Below are positions 1-9,320 of a DNA stretch of 64,000 bases, piece by piece. The position numbers and the translations under genes were made by a program. This DNA is from Actinopolyspora erythraea (GTDB lineage: Bacteria > Actinomycetota > Actinomycetes > Mycobacteriales > Pseudonocardiaceae). The first letter of the stretch is position 1, and each line of letters starts with the position of its first letter. The notes under the pieces were generated by a model. That model was given only the letters and a program-made list of their open reading frames with translations, was not told the origin of the DNA and searched no databases. The DNA lies in assembly GCF_002263515.1 (NCBI RefSeq), contig NZ_CP022752.1:4960001-5024000 (forward strand). Reading direction: 5' to 3'.

Positions 1-1
1 G

Positions 2-1933
2 GGCTTCTCGGTGACCGGCATCGGCCGCGCCGTCTACAACCAGCTCTCCGGCGGGCGGGGCGGCGGCTCGACCATGACGCAGCAGTACATCAAGCTGAGC
101 ACCGGTCGGGACGACCACAGCCTCGAGCGCAAGTTCACCGAGATCGTGCGGGCGTTCAAGCTGACCAACCAGTACGACAAGACCACGATCTTCAAGGCCT
201 ACCTCAACACCGCCTACTACGGCCGGGACGCCTACGGCATCGACAACGCGGCCGAGGCCTACTTCGGCAAGGACCCGAGCGAGCTCAACGCCTCCGAGTC
301 GGCCGTGCTGGCCGGAATGGTGCAGCTACCCAGGGGAAACGACCCCCGGGTGGACGCCAAGCGGGCCGAGGACCGCTGGGAGTACGTGACCGGTCAGATG
401 CGGGACAACGGCTGGATCAGCCAGCGGGAGTACGAGAGCCTGGAGATGCCCCAGACCAGGCCGATGTTCGCGTGGCAGAAGAAGACCACCACCGCACAGC
501 ATCACATCCAGAAGCGGCTCGTCGAGGAACTGGAGGAGCACGGCTACACCAAGGACGAGATGACCAGCCAGGGCCTTCAGGTGGTCACCACGCTGGACAA
601 GCAGGCTCAGCAGGCGGCCCAGGAGGCGGTGCGGCAGGTGATGGCCGACGAGCCCGAGGAGATCAACCCCGCCCTCGCCTCGGTGGACCCCGAGACCGGC
701 GCGGTGCGGGCCTACTACCCCGGCAACAAGGGCTACGACTGGGTCAAGCAGCGCCAGCCCGTGGGCTCCTCGTTCAAGCCGTTCGTCACCGCGACCGGTC
801 TGAAGCAGGGCCACGGGATCGGGGAGACCTACGACGGTTCGGACAACCAGACCATCGCCGGCACCGAGTTCGGCAACGCGGCCGGTGTGCGGTGTGGCAC
901 CCCGAAACGCTGCGGGGTACGCGAGGCCACCGAGAAGTCGGTCAACACCACGTTCCTGAACATGGCCAACGAGTTCACCCCGCGGAGCGTGGCCGAGACC
1001 GCCTACGAGGCCGGTGTCCCGCGCGAGAAGGTCACCGACGACGGCGAGACCGTGCCGGTGCTCGCCGACTCGAAGACGGGCAACCCGGCCCTCGGCATCG
1101 CGCTGGGCATGTACCCGATGAGCACGCTGAGCCTGGCCAACGGCTACGGCGGGCTGGCCGACGGGGAGCGGGCCGAGCCGTTCCTGGTCGACAAGATCGT
1201 GGACAGCGACGGCGAGGTCAAGGAGGACTTCTCCGCCGAGACCGAGACGGCCTTCGACGAGAGCTCCACCCGCAGCGCCAACATCGCCGCCAACGTCACC
1301 GAGAGCATGCGGGACGTGGCCAAGGAGTACGGGCTGGACCTGGACGGCGGCCGGCCGGTGGCCTCCAAGAGCGGCACCCACCAGTTCAACAACACCTCCC
1401 ACAACCAGACCGCCTCGTACGTGGGCTACACGCCGCAGATCTCCACTGCGGTCGTGCTCAACAAGGCCACCACGTCGAGACAACCGCTGACCGACAGCGC
1501 GGGCAGTGACATCTACGGCGCCGACCAGCCCGGGGAGATCTGGCAGAAGTTCATGAACGCCTACCTGGCGGGCAAGCCGGTCGAGCGGTTCCAGGAACCG
1601 GACCCGATCGGACAGTTCAGCGTGCCGCCGCCGCCCAGCTCGGAGGAGCCGAAGGAGGAGACGGAGGAGTCGAGCACTACGCCGTCCAGTGAACCGGAGT
1701 CCAGCGAACCGGAGTCCGGTTCCAGCTCCACACCGCCGTCGAGCGGGTGGTCGGAGACCTCGGAGCCGAACGAGGACTGCCAGGAGAACCCGTGGTTCTC
1801 GGACTGCGAGGGCAACGGCGACGGCTCGGGTGACGGCGACGGATCGGGTGATGGCAACGGCGACGGCAACGGTGACGACGACGAGGCCAACGCGCAGGAC
1901 AACGAAGGGGCCAGGCGCCCCGACTCGGGGTAG
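2..1933 (+). CDS. ponA: class A penicillin-binding protein (PonA-like), 5' truncated by window edge
   Basis: Bifunctional peptidoglycan glycosyltransferase/transpeptidase. The reading frame is open to the left edge, so the N-terminal cytoplasmic and membrane segment and the start codon lie outside the window. The glycosyltransferase motif GGSTMTQQ (62-85) is visible near the truncated end. In the transpeptidase domain the active-site SSFK is at 767-778, SVN at 938-946 and KSGT at 1367-1378. These are the SxxK, SxN and KTG-type motifs of the family, with Ser in place of Thr in the last. The last 100 residues are a Pro/Ser/Glu then Gly/Asp/Asn low-complexity tail, as in many actinobacterial PBPs. 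Synteny with the downstream GT87 and rpsF-dnaB genes matches mycobacterial ponA1. Function is confident; the exact paralogue name is inferred from synteny. Confidence 0.95.
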   Translation, partial: GFSVTGIGRAVYNQLSGGRGGGSTMTQQYIKLSTGRDDHSLERKFTEIVRAFKLTNQYDKTTIFKAYLNTAYYGRDAYGIDNAAEAYFGKDPSELNASESAVLAGMVQLPRGNDPRVDAKRAEDRWEYVTGQMRDNGWISQREYESLEMPQTRPMFAWQKKTTTAQHHIQKRLVEELEEHGYTKDEMTSQGLQVVTTLDKQAQQAAQEAVRQVMADEPEEINPALASVDPETGAVRAYYPGNKGYDWVKQRQPVGSSFKPFVTATGLKQGHGIGETYDGSDNQTIAGTEFGNAAGVRCGTPKRCGVREATEKSVNTTFLNMANEFTPRSVAETAYEAGVPREKVTDDGETVPVLADSKTGNPALGIALGMYPMSTLSLANGYGGLADGERAEPFLVDKIVDSDGEVKEDFSAETETAFDESSTRSANIAANVTESMRDVAKEYGLDLDGGRPVASKSGTHQFNNTSHNQTASYVGYTPQISTAVVLNKATTSRQPLTDSAGSDIYGADQPGEIWQKFMNAYLAGKPVERFQEPDPIGQFSVPPPPSSEEPKEETEESSTTPSSEPESSEPESGSSSTPPSSGWSETSEPNEDCQENPWFSDCEGNGDGSGDGDGSGDGNGDGNGDDDEANAQDNEGARRPDSG

Positions 1934-2058
1934 TCACCTCCCAGCGTCCTCCCGAAGCTGAGCCGGTCACCCGAGCGGGAGACCGGAGGAGCTGAAGCCG
2001 GCGGGCGGTTCCGCCGAGCGGAGCTCCGCGACGGCCGGGACGGCTGAAATCCCGCCGG

Positions 2059-2091
2059 GAGCGCGGTCGGTTCGCGGAACCGGCCGCGCTC
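2059..2091 (+). terminator. hairpin after ponA
   Basis: Arms GAGCGCGGTCGGTTC (2059-2073) and GAACCGGCCGCGCTC (2077-2091) pair over 15 positions with one G-U and a 3-nt loop. There is no T-run, which is usual in high-GC actinomycetes. It lies 126 nt past the ponA stop and just before the next gene, so it may terminate or attenuate. Confidence 0.5.
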
Positions 2092-2113
2092 CGCGTCGTC
2101 GGAGCTCCGTAAC

Positions 2114-3814
2114 ATGCGGACCGTGTCCGAGCCGGATCAGCCCGAACGGGCGGGAAACGAGCGCGACTCCGCCGAGGAGAACCGTGAGGGGCACTCGCAC
2201 GTCCAGGCCGGAGCCCCCGCCGGAACCGAGCCGGGGGAACCGGGGGACGCGCCGCCGGCGCGGGTGGACAACGCCTCGTTGGGGAGGGCGCGGCGCGTCG
2301 CTCCCACCTGGACGGAGCCGCTGGCGATCCGACTGAGCGTCCCGTTCGGAGGACCGCTGGGCAGGCACGCCCAGGTGGGCAGGCAGTGGTTCTGGACGCC
2401 GCTGCGGGTGATCCTGCTGCTGGCGGTGCTGCTGCTGGCCGCCGCCTGGCTGTTCAAGGCGCCCTGCGCGCAGACCTACGAGACCACCGACGGTCCTCGG
2501 CTGGACTGGCGCGACCACCGGCAGTACACCGCGCTGTGCTACACCGACCTGATCCCGCGCTACGGTGCCGGTGACCTGGCCCCCGACGGGGCCTTCCCCT
2601 ACAAGACCTCCTGGGTGGACAACCCGGGCACCCGCTACGAGCAGGTCCGCTACATGGAGTACCCGGTGCTGACCGGGCTGTTCCAGTGGGCCAACGCGAA
2701 GCTCACCGACGGCTGGATGGCGCTGGCCTCCCAGGGGTTGCTTCCCGCCACGGTGGAGGGTGCGGTCTACTTCGGGATCAGCGCGTTCTGGCTGTCCGCG
2801 GCCTGGCTGGTAACCGTCTGGGCACTGTACCGGTTGTGCAAGTTCCGGGCGTGGGACGCGGCGCTGGCCGCCACCGCGCCGCTGGTGTTCGTGCACGCCT
2901 TCACCAACTTCGACACGCTGGCGACGGCGTTGGCCACCACCGGACTGCTCGCCTGGGCGCGCAAGCGGGAGACGCTGGCGGGGGTGCTGCTCGGGCTCGG
3001 CGCGGCGACCAAGCTGTACCCGCTGCTGTTCATCGGTCCGATCCTGGTGCTGTGCCTGCGTTCCGGCCGGATCCGGGAGGGGATGCGGACACTGCTGGCC
3101 ACGCTGGGCGCGTGGCTGGCGGTGAACCTGCCGATCATGTCGCTGTACCCGCGCGGCTGGTGGGAGTTCTTCAGGCTGAACAGCACCCGCCCCGCCGATC
3201 CGGACTCGCTGTACAACGTGGTCATGTACTTCAGCGACTGGCCGGGCTTCGACGGCCCGCTGGGGCCGCAGGAGAGCCCGTCGGTGCTGAACACGGTGAG
3301 CTTCGTGCTGTTGCTGCTCGGCTGCGCGGCGATCGGGATGCTGGCGCTGTCCGCGCCGGTGCGGCCCAGGCTGGCGCAGCTGTGCTTCCTGGTGGTGGCC
3401 GTGTTCCTGCTGACCAACAAGGTGTGGAGTCCGCAGTACTCGTTGTGGCTGGTGCCGTTGGCCGTGCTGGCGATTCCGCGCTGGCGGCTGCTGGTGACCT
3501 GGATGCTGATCGACGCGGCGGTCTGGGCGCCTCGGATGTACTACTTCCTCGGTACCTCCAACGACGGGCTGCCGGAGAGCTGGTTCCTGGGTGCGGTCGT
3601 GGTCCGCGACGCGGTCGTCGTGCTGATCTGCGCGCTGATCGTGCGGGAGATCCTGCGTCCGGAGCTGGACAGGGTGCGCCGCAGACCCAACGCCGATCCG
3701 CACGGCGGGTTCCTGGACAACGCCTCCGACCGGTTCGTGCTGCCTATCCCGCGACGGTCCGTTCCCGGTCCCGGAGCGCGGCCTCCGGTGCGGGCGGACT
3801 TCCGGGGAACCTGA
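2114..3814 (+). CDS. GT87-family membrane glycosyltransferase (DUF2029)
   Basis: A 566-residue polytopic membrane protein that starts with ATG 22 nt after the hairpin. The first 95 residues are a polar cytoplasmic extension. Numerous hydrophobic helices follow, the first around residues 98-115. Features of the polyprenyl-phosphomannose-dependent GT87 family include the acidic loop after the first helix, a YMEYPVLTG motif near residue 180, and the repeated K-LYPLLF segment near residue 300. It occupies the position of Rv0051 between ponA1 and rpsF in mycobacteria. The family transfers mannose or arabinose-type sugars from lipid donors on the outer face of the membrane; the actual acceptor here is unknown. 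The 3' end overlaps the convergent paralogue at 3744-5150 by 71 nt. Confidence 0.85.
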   Translation: MRTVSEPDQPERAGNERDSAEENREGHSHVQAGAPAGTEPGEPGDAPPARVDNASLGRARRVAPTWTEPLAIRLSVPFGGPLGRHAQVGRQWFWTPLRVILLLAVLLLAAAWLFKAPCAQTYETTDGPRLDWRDHRQYTALCYTDLIPRYGAGDLAPDGAFPYKTSWVDNPGTRYEQVRYMEYPVLTGLFQWANAKLTDGWMALASQGLLPATVEGAVYFGISAFWLSAAWLVTVWALYRLCKFRAWDAALAATAPLVFVHAFTNFDTLATALATTGLLAWARKRETLAGVLLGLGAATKLYPLLFIGPILVLCLRSGRIREGMRTLLATLGAWLAVNLPIMSLYPRGWWEFFRLNSTRPADPDSLYNVVMYFSDWPGFDGPLGPQESPSVLNTVSFVLLLLGCAAIGMLALSAPVRPRLAQLCFLVVAVFLLTNKVWSPQYSLWLVPLAVLAIPRWRLLVTWMLIDAAVWAPRMYYFLGTSNDGLPESWFLGAVVVRDAVVVLICALIVREILRPELDRVRRRPNADPHGGFLDNASDRFVLPIPRRSVPGPGARPPVRADFRGT

Positions 3815-5150
3815 ACCCGGAGGCCCCGAGGAAGGCCACGAAGAGCCCGACCAGCAGCGCGGCCCTGCCCCACACTCCGATCATCACGGCCTGCGCCGCC
3901 AGCGACTGGTACACGGTGTAGGGCTGGTCGCTGTTGATCAGGTACATCCAGCGGAAGAACCCGACCCCCATGGCGATGTCGGCCAGCAGGTAGGCCACCA
4001 GCCACCCGGAGCGCACCGGCACGAGCACGAGGAACGGCAGCAGCCAGAGGGCGAACTGCGGGGAGTGCACCTTGTGCAGCAGCAGGAAGCCGCACAGCAT
4101 CGCGGCCGAGACCGCCACCCACGGGAACGTCCCGCTCCGGGCGCGGTGACGCAGCCCCACCGCGCAGGCCAGCGCGAACGAGCCGAGCACCAGGACCGGG
4201 GAGAGCACTCCGACCAGGGCTTCGAACCGGTCCTGCTCCAGCGCGGGGCGCAGTCCCCAGTACCAGACCGAGTTGGTGGTCACGTCCACCGAACGCCGCA
4301 GCTGGAACCGGAACGAGGCCGCCCATCCCTCGGGCCCGATGAGCGCGAAGGGCAGGTTGACCAGCACGAACGTACCCAGGGTGGTGGCGAGGATCGCGAA
4401 CGCGCCGCGCACGTCGAACCGGCCGCCGCGCCTGTCGGAATCACGGGTACCGGCGGCGTCACGGACACCGGCGGCGCCGCCGGTGAGCACGTACAGTGCC
4501 AGCGGCAGCGCGAACATCGCGGGGTAGAGCTTGCAGGCGGCGCCGATACCCAGCAGCACGGCCGCCAGCAGCGCTGGACGCCGCAGTCCGGTGGCCCGGC
4601 TGCGGTGGACGGCGTAGACCGCCCCAACCGAGCACGCCACGGCGGCCAGGTCCCAGTTGTGGAAGGAGTAGAGCACCAGCGGTGGGCCGAGCGCCCACCA
4701 CAGCGCCCGCCAGCGACTCAGCTTCCCCAGCCACCACGCGGTGAGCAGCCCGAACGGCGCCAGCAACAGCGCGGAGGCCGCAAGGAACCCGGCGTCGGTC
4801 CGCACGAACAGCGAACCCAGCCAGATCAGCACTCCCAGCAGTACCGGGTACTCGACCACGTCGCCGTACAGCCTGCCGTCGTCGGTGATCCCCCCGGTGG
4901 CGTAGGGGAATCCCATGCGGTCGAGGTCACGCACGTCCCACAGGTGCTGCAGGTCCGAGTAGCAGACGTCGCGGAAGTTGCGCAGCGCGAGCTCCGGTCC
5001 CGACACGCCGGACTCGTCGAACTCCGGGCCGGTGCAGCGGGTCTTGTTGGCGTAGCCGAGCAGCATGGTCAGCCCGGTCAGCACACACAGCACAGCCAGG
5101 GCCAGCGCGGACAGCCCGGTCGTCCGCCCGCTCACCGCTCGGTCGCGCAC
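3744..5150 (-). CDS. second GT87-family membrane glycosyltransferase
   Basis: About 468 residues, polytopic, and clearly paralogous to the gene converging on it (both carry YxVVEYPVL or YMEYPVL after the first external loop and K-LYPxxF further on). GTG at 5150 is chosen because GGGAGGG lies just upstream and it gives a short N-terminus directly before the first membrane helix. An upstream ATG at 5186 would add 12 residues. A longer in-frame extension to 5558 would overlap the endonuclease IV gene and is rejected. Likely uses a polyprenyl-phosphate sugar donor for cell-envelope glycan assembly. It is transcribed in the same direction as the endonuclease gene, 104 nt downstream of it. Confidence 0.8.
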   Translation of the reverse strand: MRDRAVSGRTTGLSALALAVLCVLTGLTMLLGYANKTRCTGPEFDESGVSGPELALRNFRDVCYSDLQHLWDVRDLDRMGFPYATGGITDDGRLYGDVVEYPVLLGVLIWLGSLFVRTDAGFLAASALLLAPFGLLTAWWLGKLSRWRALWWALGPPLVLYSFHNWDLAAVACSVGAVYAVHRSRATGLRRPALLAAVLLGIGAACKLYPAMFALPLALYVLTGGAAGVRDAAGTRDSDRRGGRFDVRGAFAILATTLGTFVLVNLPFALIGPEGWAASFRFQLRRSVDVTTNSVWYWGLRPALEQDRFEALVGVLSPVLVLGSFALACAVGLRHRARSGTFPWVAVSAAMLCGFLLLHKVHSPQFALWLLPFLVLVPVRSGWLVAYLLADIAMGVGFFRWMYLINSDQPYTVYQSLAAQAVMIGVWGRAALLVGLFVAFLGASGFRFPGSPPAPEAALRDRERTVAG

Positions 5151-5254
5151 TTGCCCTCCCGGACGCGGGTCGGGGTTGCGGTCCATTCCGGTCGCGAGGC
5201 CCCGGCGGCGGTGACGATTTCGCGGGAAACCGACGAGCGCCCGGGGCCGGGGGG

Positions 5255-6013
5255 TCAACCGCGCAGGTAGGCGATGTCGGCGGCCTGCCCTTCCGGCGGT
5301 GTCTCCACGACGACGGGTGCGTCGGCGGTGGCGCAGACCTCCCGCAGCACCTCGGGGTCGATCGTGCCGGAGCCGATGTTGGCGTGGCGGTCGCGCCAGG
5401 ACCCGAAGGGGTCCCTGGAGTCGTTGAGGTGCACCAGGTCGATCCGGCCGGTGATGGCACGAACCCGCTCCGCGATGCCGACCAGGTCCTCCCCCGCCGC
5501 GTACGCGTGGCAGGTGTCCAGGCAGAACCCCGCGCCGAACTCCCCGACCGCGTCCCACAGCCGGGCGAGGTCGTCGAAGCCGCGCGCCATGGCGTTGGCC
5601 CCGCCCGCCGTGTTCTCGATCAGCACCGGCACCTCGAAACCGCCTTCGGCGGCCTGGCGCTCGAAGAGCTTGCGCCAGTTGGCGATCCCCTCGGCCGGAT
5701 CGTCGTCCTTGGTGACGTGGCCGCCGTGCACCACCACTCCCTCGGCCCCGACGCGCGCCGCGGCGGCGGTCTGCGAGAGCACGGACTTGCGGGAGGGGAT
5801 GCGCACGCGGTTGTTCAGCGAGGCCACGTTGATCACGTAGGGCGAGTGGACGAAGACGCGCAGGTCGGACTCGCGGAGCCGTTCCTCCTGCGGATGGGGC
5901 TGCGGGGCCTTCCAGCCCTGCGGATCGGACAGGAAGAACTGCACGACCTCGGCGCCGCGTTCGCTCGCGGCGGTCAGGGGATCGTCGTCACGAACGTGGG
6001 CACCGATCTGCAT
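5255..6013 (-). CDS. nfo: deoxyribonuclease IV (AP endonuclease family 2)
   Basis: A 252-residue TIM-barrel endonuclease that cleaves abasic sites in base-excision repair. The zinc-site motifs appear in order: VHGGH, IENTAGG, CLDTCHAYAAG and HLNDSRDPFGS followed by DRHANIGSG. The length is a little short of the usual 260-285, with a compact N-terminus starting MQIGAHV. The start ATG at 6013 gives the canonical N-terminal strand. No sign of disruption. Confidence 0.93.
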   Translation of the reverse strand: MQIGAHVRDDDPLTAASERGAEVVQFFLSDPQGWKAPQPHPQEERLRESDLRVFVHSPYVINVASLNNRVRIPSRKSVLSQTAAAARVGAEGVVVHGGHVTKDDDPAEGIANWRKLFERQAAEGGFEVPVLIENTAGGANAMARGFDDLARLWDAVGEFGAGFCLDTCHAYAAGEDLVGIAERVRAITGRIDLVHLNDSRDPFGSWRDRHANIGSGTIDPEVLREVCATADAPVVVETPPEGQAADIAYLRG

Positions 6014-6064
6014 ACCCCGAGCCTAGGAGTTGCCCACGGAGTAAGTCGCGTGGGTGGTTCCTTG

Positions 6065-6180
6065 GCGGAGCCCCTCGCGCGGCCCTCGCTGCGGGTCCGG
6101 AGACATCGAGTAGTTACTACGCCACGTCTCCGGCGTCCTCGCGAGAGCCGCGCGGGAGAACCCGCGGTCGGTCCCGCCTC
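6065..6180 (+). repeat. structured intergenic element, copy 1
   Basis: Nested hairpins. The outer arms are GCGCGGCCCTCGC (6077-6089) and the complementary segment at 6140-6153. The inner arms are CCGGAGAC (6097-6104) and GTCTCCGG (6126-6133), around a loop containing tagttactacgccac. A second hairpin, CGCGGG-AGAA-CCCGCG, is at 6151-6166. The same architecture with different but still complementary stem bases recurs near 44.9, 50.9 and (reverse) 31.9 kb. It fills the middle of the 549-nt gap between nfo and the next gene; nothing else was seen in that gap apart from promoter space. Confidence 0.7.
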
Positions 6181-6562
6181 GAGAGTGGTCGGAGTTCGCC
6201 CTGCGGGAGTGATGAGGGTGCCACCTGCGGAAACAGCAACAGTGCCGACGGCGAGGAGGGGCATTCGGCGCTCGCGCGCCGAAGAGCACGACTCGGCTGA
6301 GCGGCGAACGAGTGCCCGACTCCCCGACAGAGCCGCTGGGCAGCGGGGGGTCGCACTGCTCCACTTCGCCGTACCAAGGGTCGAGCCTGCCACCGGAAGC
6401 GGCCACCCGGACCTCCGACTCGAAACGGTTTCACACCACGGCGTTACCGTGACCGCACTCACGCGTTGACTCGGGTGAGGGCTTCGCTCTCCGGGAACCG
6501 ACCGCCCCGGACCACCGGTGTCCGGTGAGCCGGAGATCACGCACGGAGTGAGGGGTACGTGT

Positions 6563-7567
6563 ATGAGCAGTCGGCACGATGACCACCCGGCCGAGGGATC
6601 CACCGCCGACGCCCGGAAACGGGCACCCGCCGCGCTGCGACGCGCCGCGGCGGCGACCGCCGCCGGTGCCGTGGTCGCTACGAGCGGGTTCCTCGGCGGC
6701 GGTGTGGCCGCGGCCGCTGATCCGGTGGTGATCGGGACCTGCACCGAGGACGTGACCAGCACCGAGCACGGGCAACCGATCGTGGTCTCGCCCCGGGCGC
6801 TGGACTCCCGGGTCAAGGACGCCGCCGGGCTGACGTTCCCGCTCGACCTCGACCGGATAGAGCGGATCCACCAGCAGTTCCTGGAAACGGCGCCGGTGTC
6901 CGTGGGCGAGGTGACCGAGGAGGAGCGGCACTTCTCCGGATCGGACCTGGCCGACGCGTTGGCGGAACGCGTCGCGGGCCTGCCCGCCGTGGAGGGCAGG
7001 GGCGAGACCATGAACTTCCACGTGGGCAACCTCGCGCTCACCTGTTTCGGCGGGGTGAACGTGCCGGGGCAGCCGAAGCCGGAACCGGAGCCGAGCGACC
7101 CGCCGCCCTCCACTCCGGAGCAACCGACCACCACCCCGCCGAGCGAGTCCCCCGGGCCGGACCGGCCACCCGAGAACCAACCCTCGGAACCGCCCCACCA
7201 GGACCGGGACCCCGCCGGTGACGAGGGGAACCGGCAGTCGGGGCAGGGCTCGGGCGGCGCCCGGTCGAACCACTCAGCGGGGTCCGCCGAGCAGGTGGCC
7301 CCCTCCGAGTACGCTTACGTGCCGGGGTCGCTGCCGCCGTGGTCGGACAGCAGGTTCGGCGAAACGCCCGGTGGGCAGACCACAACCGGTGATCTGCGGG
7401 AAACCGAGAGGCACAACCAGCAGGACCGGGTTCGCGAGGCCGGGAGCGCCCGCGCGCTGCCTTCGGGCTCCGGGGAGCGGGTGGCGCTGCCGGTGCTGCT
7501 GGCGGCCGTCTCGTTGGCCGGGGTGACCGCCGCGCTCATCAGGACCTGGGTGCTGCGGCGGGCCTGA
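6563..7567 (+). CDS. secreted, membrane-anchored protein of unknown function
   Basis: I do not recognise a family. ATG 6563 is chosen over an in-frame start 45 nt upstream because it begins a typical charged N-region. A signal-peptide-like stretch ends around AAAADP (residue about 52). A globular part of roughly 110 residues with two cysteines (GTC, LTC) follows. Next comes a long Pro/Glu/Ser/Gln-rich linker, then a single C-terminal hydrophobic helix ending RTWVLRRA. This layout resembles a surface protein held by a C-terminal anchor on a wall-spanning stalk. It sits between nfo and the ribosomal rpsF operon and is separated from the latter by 240 nt. Confidence 0.7.
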   Translation: MSSRHDDHPAEGSTADARKRAPAALRRAAAATAAGAVVATSGFLGGGVAAAADPVVIGTCTEDVTSTEHGQPIVVSPRALDSRVKDAAGLTFPLDLDRIERIHQQFLETAPVSVGEVTEEERHFSGSDLADALAERVAGLPAVEGRGETMNFHVGNLALTCFGGVNVPGQPKPEPEPSDPPPSTPEQPTTTPPSESPGPDRPPENQPSEPPHQDRDPAGDEGNRQSGQGSGGARSNHSAGSAEQVAPSEYAYVPGSLPPWSDSRFGETPGGQTTTGDLRETERHNQQDRVREAGSARALPSGSGERVALPVLLAAVSLAGVTAALIRTWVLRRA

Positions 7568-7807
7568 GCCCTTTCGCCACGGCTCCGTTCGCCGGGGCGT
7601 CCCGGAGCGGGCGCCTCGGGACCCCGGACCGGTTCCGCCGCACGGGCGACGGGCGTTCCGAAGCGGGCGCGCGACTCGGCAGCGCCGACGACACCCAGGT
7701 CACCGGCCGGTTCGCCGGATTGCTAAGCTGTGCCGGATCGCCGGAATGGCGACCCTCCTGCCGCGGAGAGTCCGCGGCCGCAAGTCCACAGGAGGTGAGT
7801 GGTCGTT

Positions 7808-8179
7808 ATGCGTCATTACGAGCTCATGGTCATCCTCGACCCGAGCCTGGACGAGCGGAATGTCGCCTCGTCCCTGGAGAACTACCTCAAGGTCATTCGC
7901 AACGACGGCGGCAGCATCGAGAAGATCGATGTCTGGGGCCGCAACAGGTTGGCCTACGAGATCAACAAGCGCTCCGAGGGCATCTACGTCGTGCTGGACC
8001 TGAACTCCGAGTCGGCTTCGGTCAACGAGCTCGACAGGCAGCTCAACCTGAGCGAGAACGTACTGCGCACGAAGATGCTGCGCAAGATCGTCCAGCCGCG
8101 CAAGGAAGCCCGTCTGGCCCGCGCCAGCGCCAAGGCCGCCAAGGCCGCCAACCGTGGCGGGGGCGAGGTGTCGGCCTGA
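7808..8179 (+). CDS. rpsF: 30S ribosomal protein bS6
   Basis: First gene of the S6-SSB-S18-L9 operon. The protein starts [12 protein letters not shown], the family signature, and ends in an Ala/Lys-rich tail. AGGAGGTG (7790-7797) precedes ATG 7808. A GTG at 7799 would add three residues, but its spacing to the Shine-Dalgarno is too tight. bS6 binds bS18 on the 30S platform, consistent with the clustered genes. Confidence 0.96.
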   Translation: MRHYELMVILDPSLDERNVASSLENYLKVIRNDGGSIEKIDVWGRNRLAYEINKRSEGIYVVLDLNSESASVNELDRQLNLSENVLRTKMLRKIVQPRKEARLARASAKAAKAANRGGGEVSA

Positions 8180-8239
8180 TAACCGCTCCGCGAGCGGCAC
8201 AGCCACCCGACCTCAGCACAGAGACGGAGTCCACAGGCG

Positions 8240-8710
8240 ATGGCCGGTGAAACTGTAACCACAGTGGTCGGCAATCTGACAGCCGACCCGGAACTGCGCT
8301 TCACCCCCTCGGGGGCGGCGGTCGCGAACTTCACCGTCGCGTCCACGCCGCGGTTCTACGACCGCCAGGCAGGCGAGTGGAAGGACGGCGAGGCCCTCTT
8401 CCTGCGCTGCAACATCTGGCGGCAGGCCGCGGAGAACGTTGCCGAGACGCTCACCCGCGGCATGCGCGTGGTGGTGCAGGGACGGTTGCGCCAGCGTTCC
8501 TTCGAGACGAAGGAGGGCGAGAAGCGCACCGTGGTCGAGATGGAGGTCGACGAGGTCGGCCCCTCGCTGCGCTACGCCACCGCGAAGGTCAACAAGATCA
8601 GCCGTGGTGGCTCCGGCGGTGGTTCCGGCGGGGCCGGTGGTGAAGACCCCTGGAGCTCGGCCCCTCCGGCCGGTTCCGGCGGCGGATTCAGCGACGAGCC
8701 CCCCTTCTGA
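8240..8710 (+). CDS. ssb: single-stranded DNA-binding protein
   Basis: 156 residues. The N-terminal OB fold starts [19 protein letters not shown] and includes [17 protein letters not shown] and the GRLRQRSFE strand. A Gly-rich linker follows, and the acidic tip DEPPF at the C-terminus recruits repair and replication proteins. It is the housekeeping SSB by synteny, 60 nt after rpsF. Confidence 0.96.
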   Translation: MAGETVTTVVGNLTADPELRFTPSGAAVANFTVASTPRFYDRQAGEWKDGEALFLRCNIWRQAAENVAETLTRGMRVVVQGRLRQRSFETKEGEKRTVVEMEVDEVGPSLRYATAKVNKISRGGSGGGSGGAGGEDPWSSAPPAGSGGGFSDEPPF

Positions 8711-8890
8711 TCCGGGCGGGACGAGCGGGTCGCTCCGCGACCGGACACCGTCCCGCCGTGACCGCGGCGTTTTCGCGAATGCCCGGGAACTGCCCAACCG
8801 TGGCCGGAAGCCTCCCGATGGACGGCTCCGGCCCTCGGTCGAACGAAAAACCCTCTACGGAGTTCTCGCTCTCTTCGAAGGAGCAAGCAC

Positions 8891-9130
8891 ATGGCCAAGG
8901 CGCCCGTGCGCAAACCGAAGAAGAAGGTCTGCGCCTTCTGTGACGACCAGAACGCACTGAGCATCGACTACAAGGACACCACGCTGCTGCGCAAGTACAT
9001 CTCGGATCGCGGCAAGATCCGTGCGCGGCGTGTGACCGGCAACTGCAGTCAGCACCAGCGGGACATCGCCATCGCGGTCAAGAACGCCCGCGAGATGGCG
9101 CTGCTGCCGTACACCTCGACCGCCCGGTAA
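8891..9130 (+). CDS. rpsR: 30S ribosomal protein bS18, cysteine-containing form
   Basis: 79 residues with CAFC (C14, C17), C52 and H55, i.e. the zinc-binding type of bS18 and not the Cys-free form that actinomycetes often keep as a second copy. Start ATG 8891 follows GAAGGAG. The 180-nt gap from ssb contains inverted GC-rich stretches but no gene. Confidence 0.95.
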   Translation: MAKAPVRKPKKKVCAFCDDQNALSIDYKDTTLLRKYISDRGKIRARRVTGNCSQHQRDIAIAVKNAREMALLPYTSTAR

Positions 9131-9320
9131 GACCGGGACCTTCGCCGCGGCCCCACGAGCTCTCGTGGCCGAGCCGTTCCGGAGGAGGACCGGTCGTCAG
9201 GGCGCGGATTCGCTGCCCCGACCGCTCCTCGGGAACCGCCACGTGGGAACCGACCGGATTGTCGGTGCCGGTCGGTGGGGCCGGGGTCGAGCTCGGTTCG
9301 GCTTTGAAAGGAGACACGCC

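Noticed and set aside
1967..3703. 578-aa open frame on the minus strand opposite the GT87 gene
   Set aside because: Composition dominated by Arg/Pro/Gln/His, no membrane or domain pattern, fully opposite a well-supported gene. A GC-rich shadow frame.
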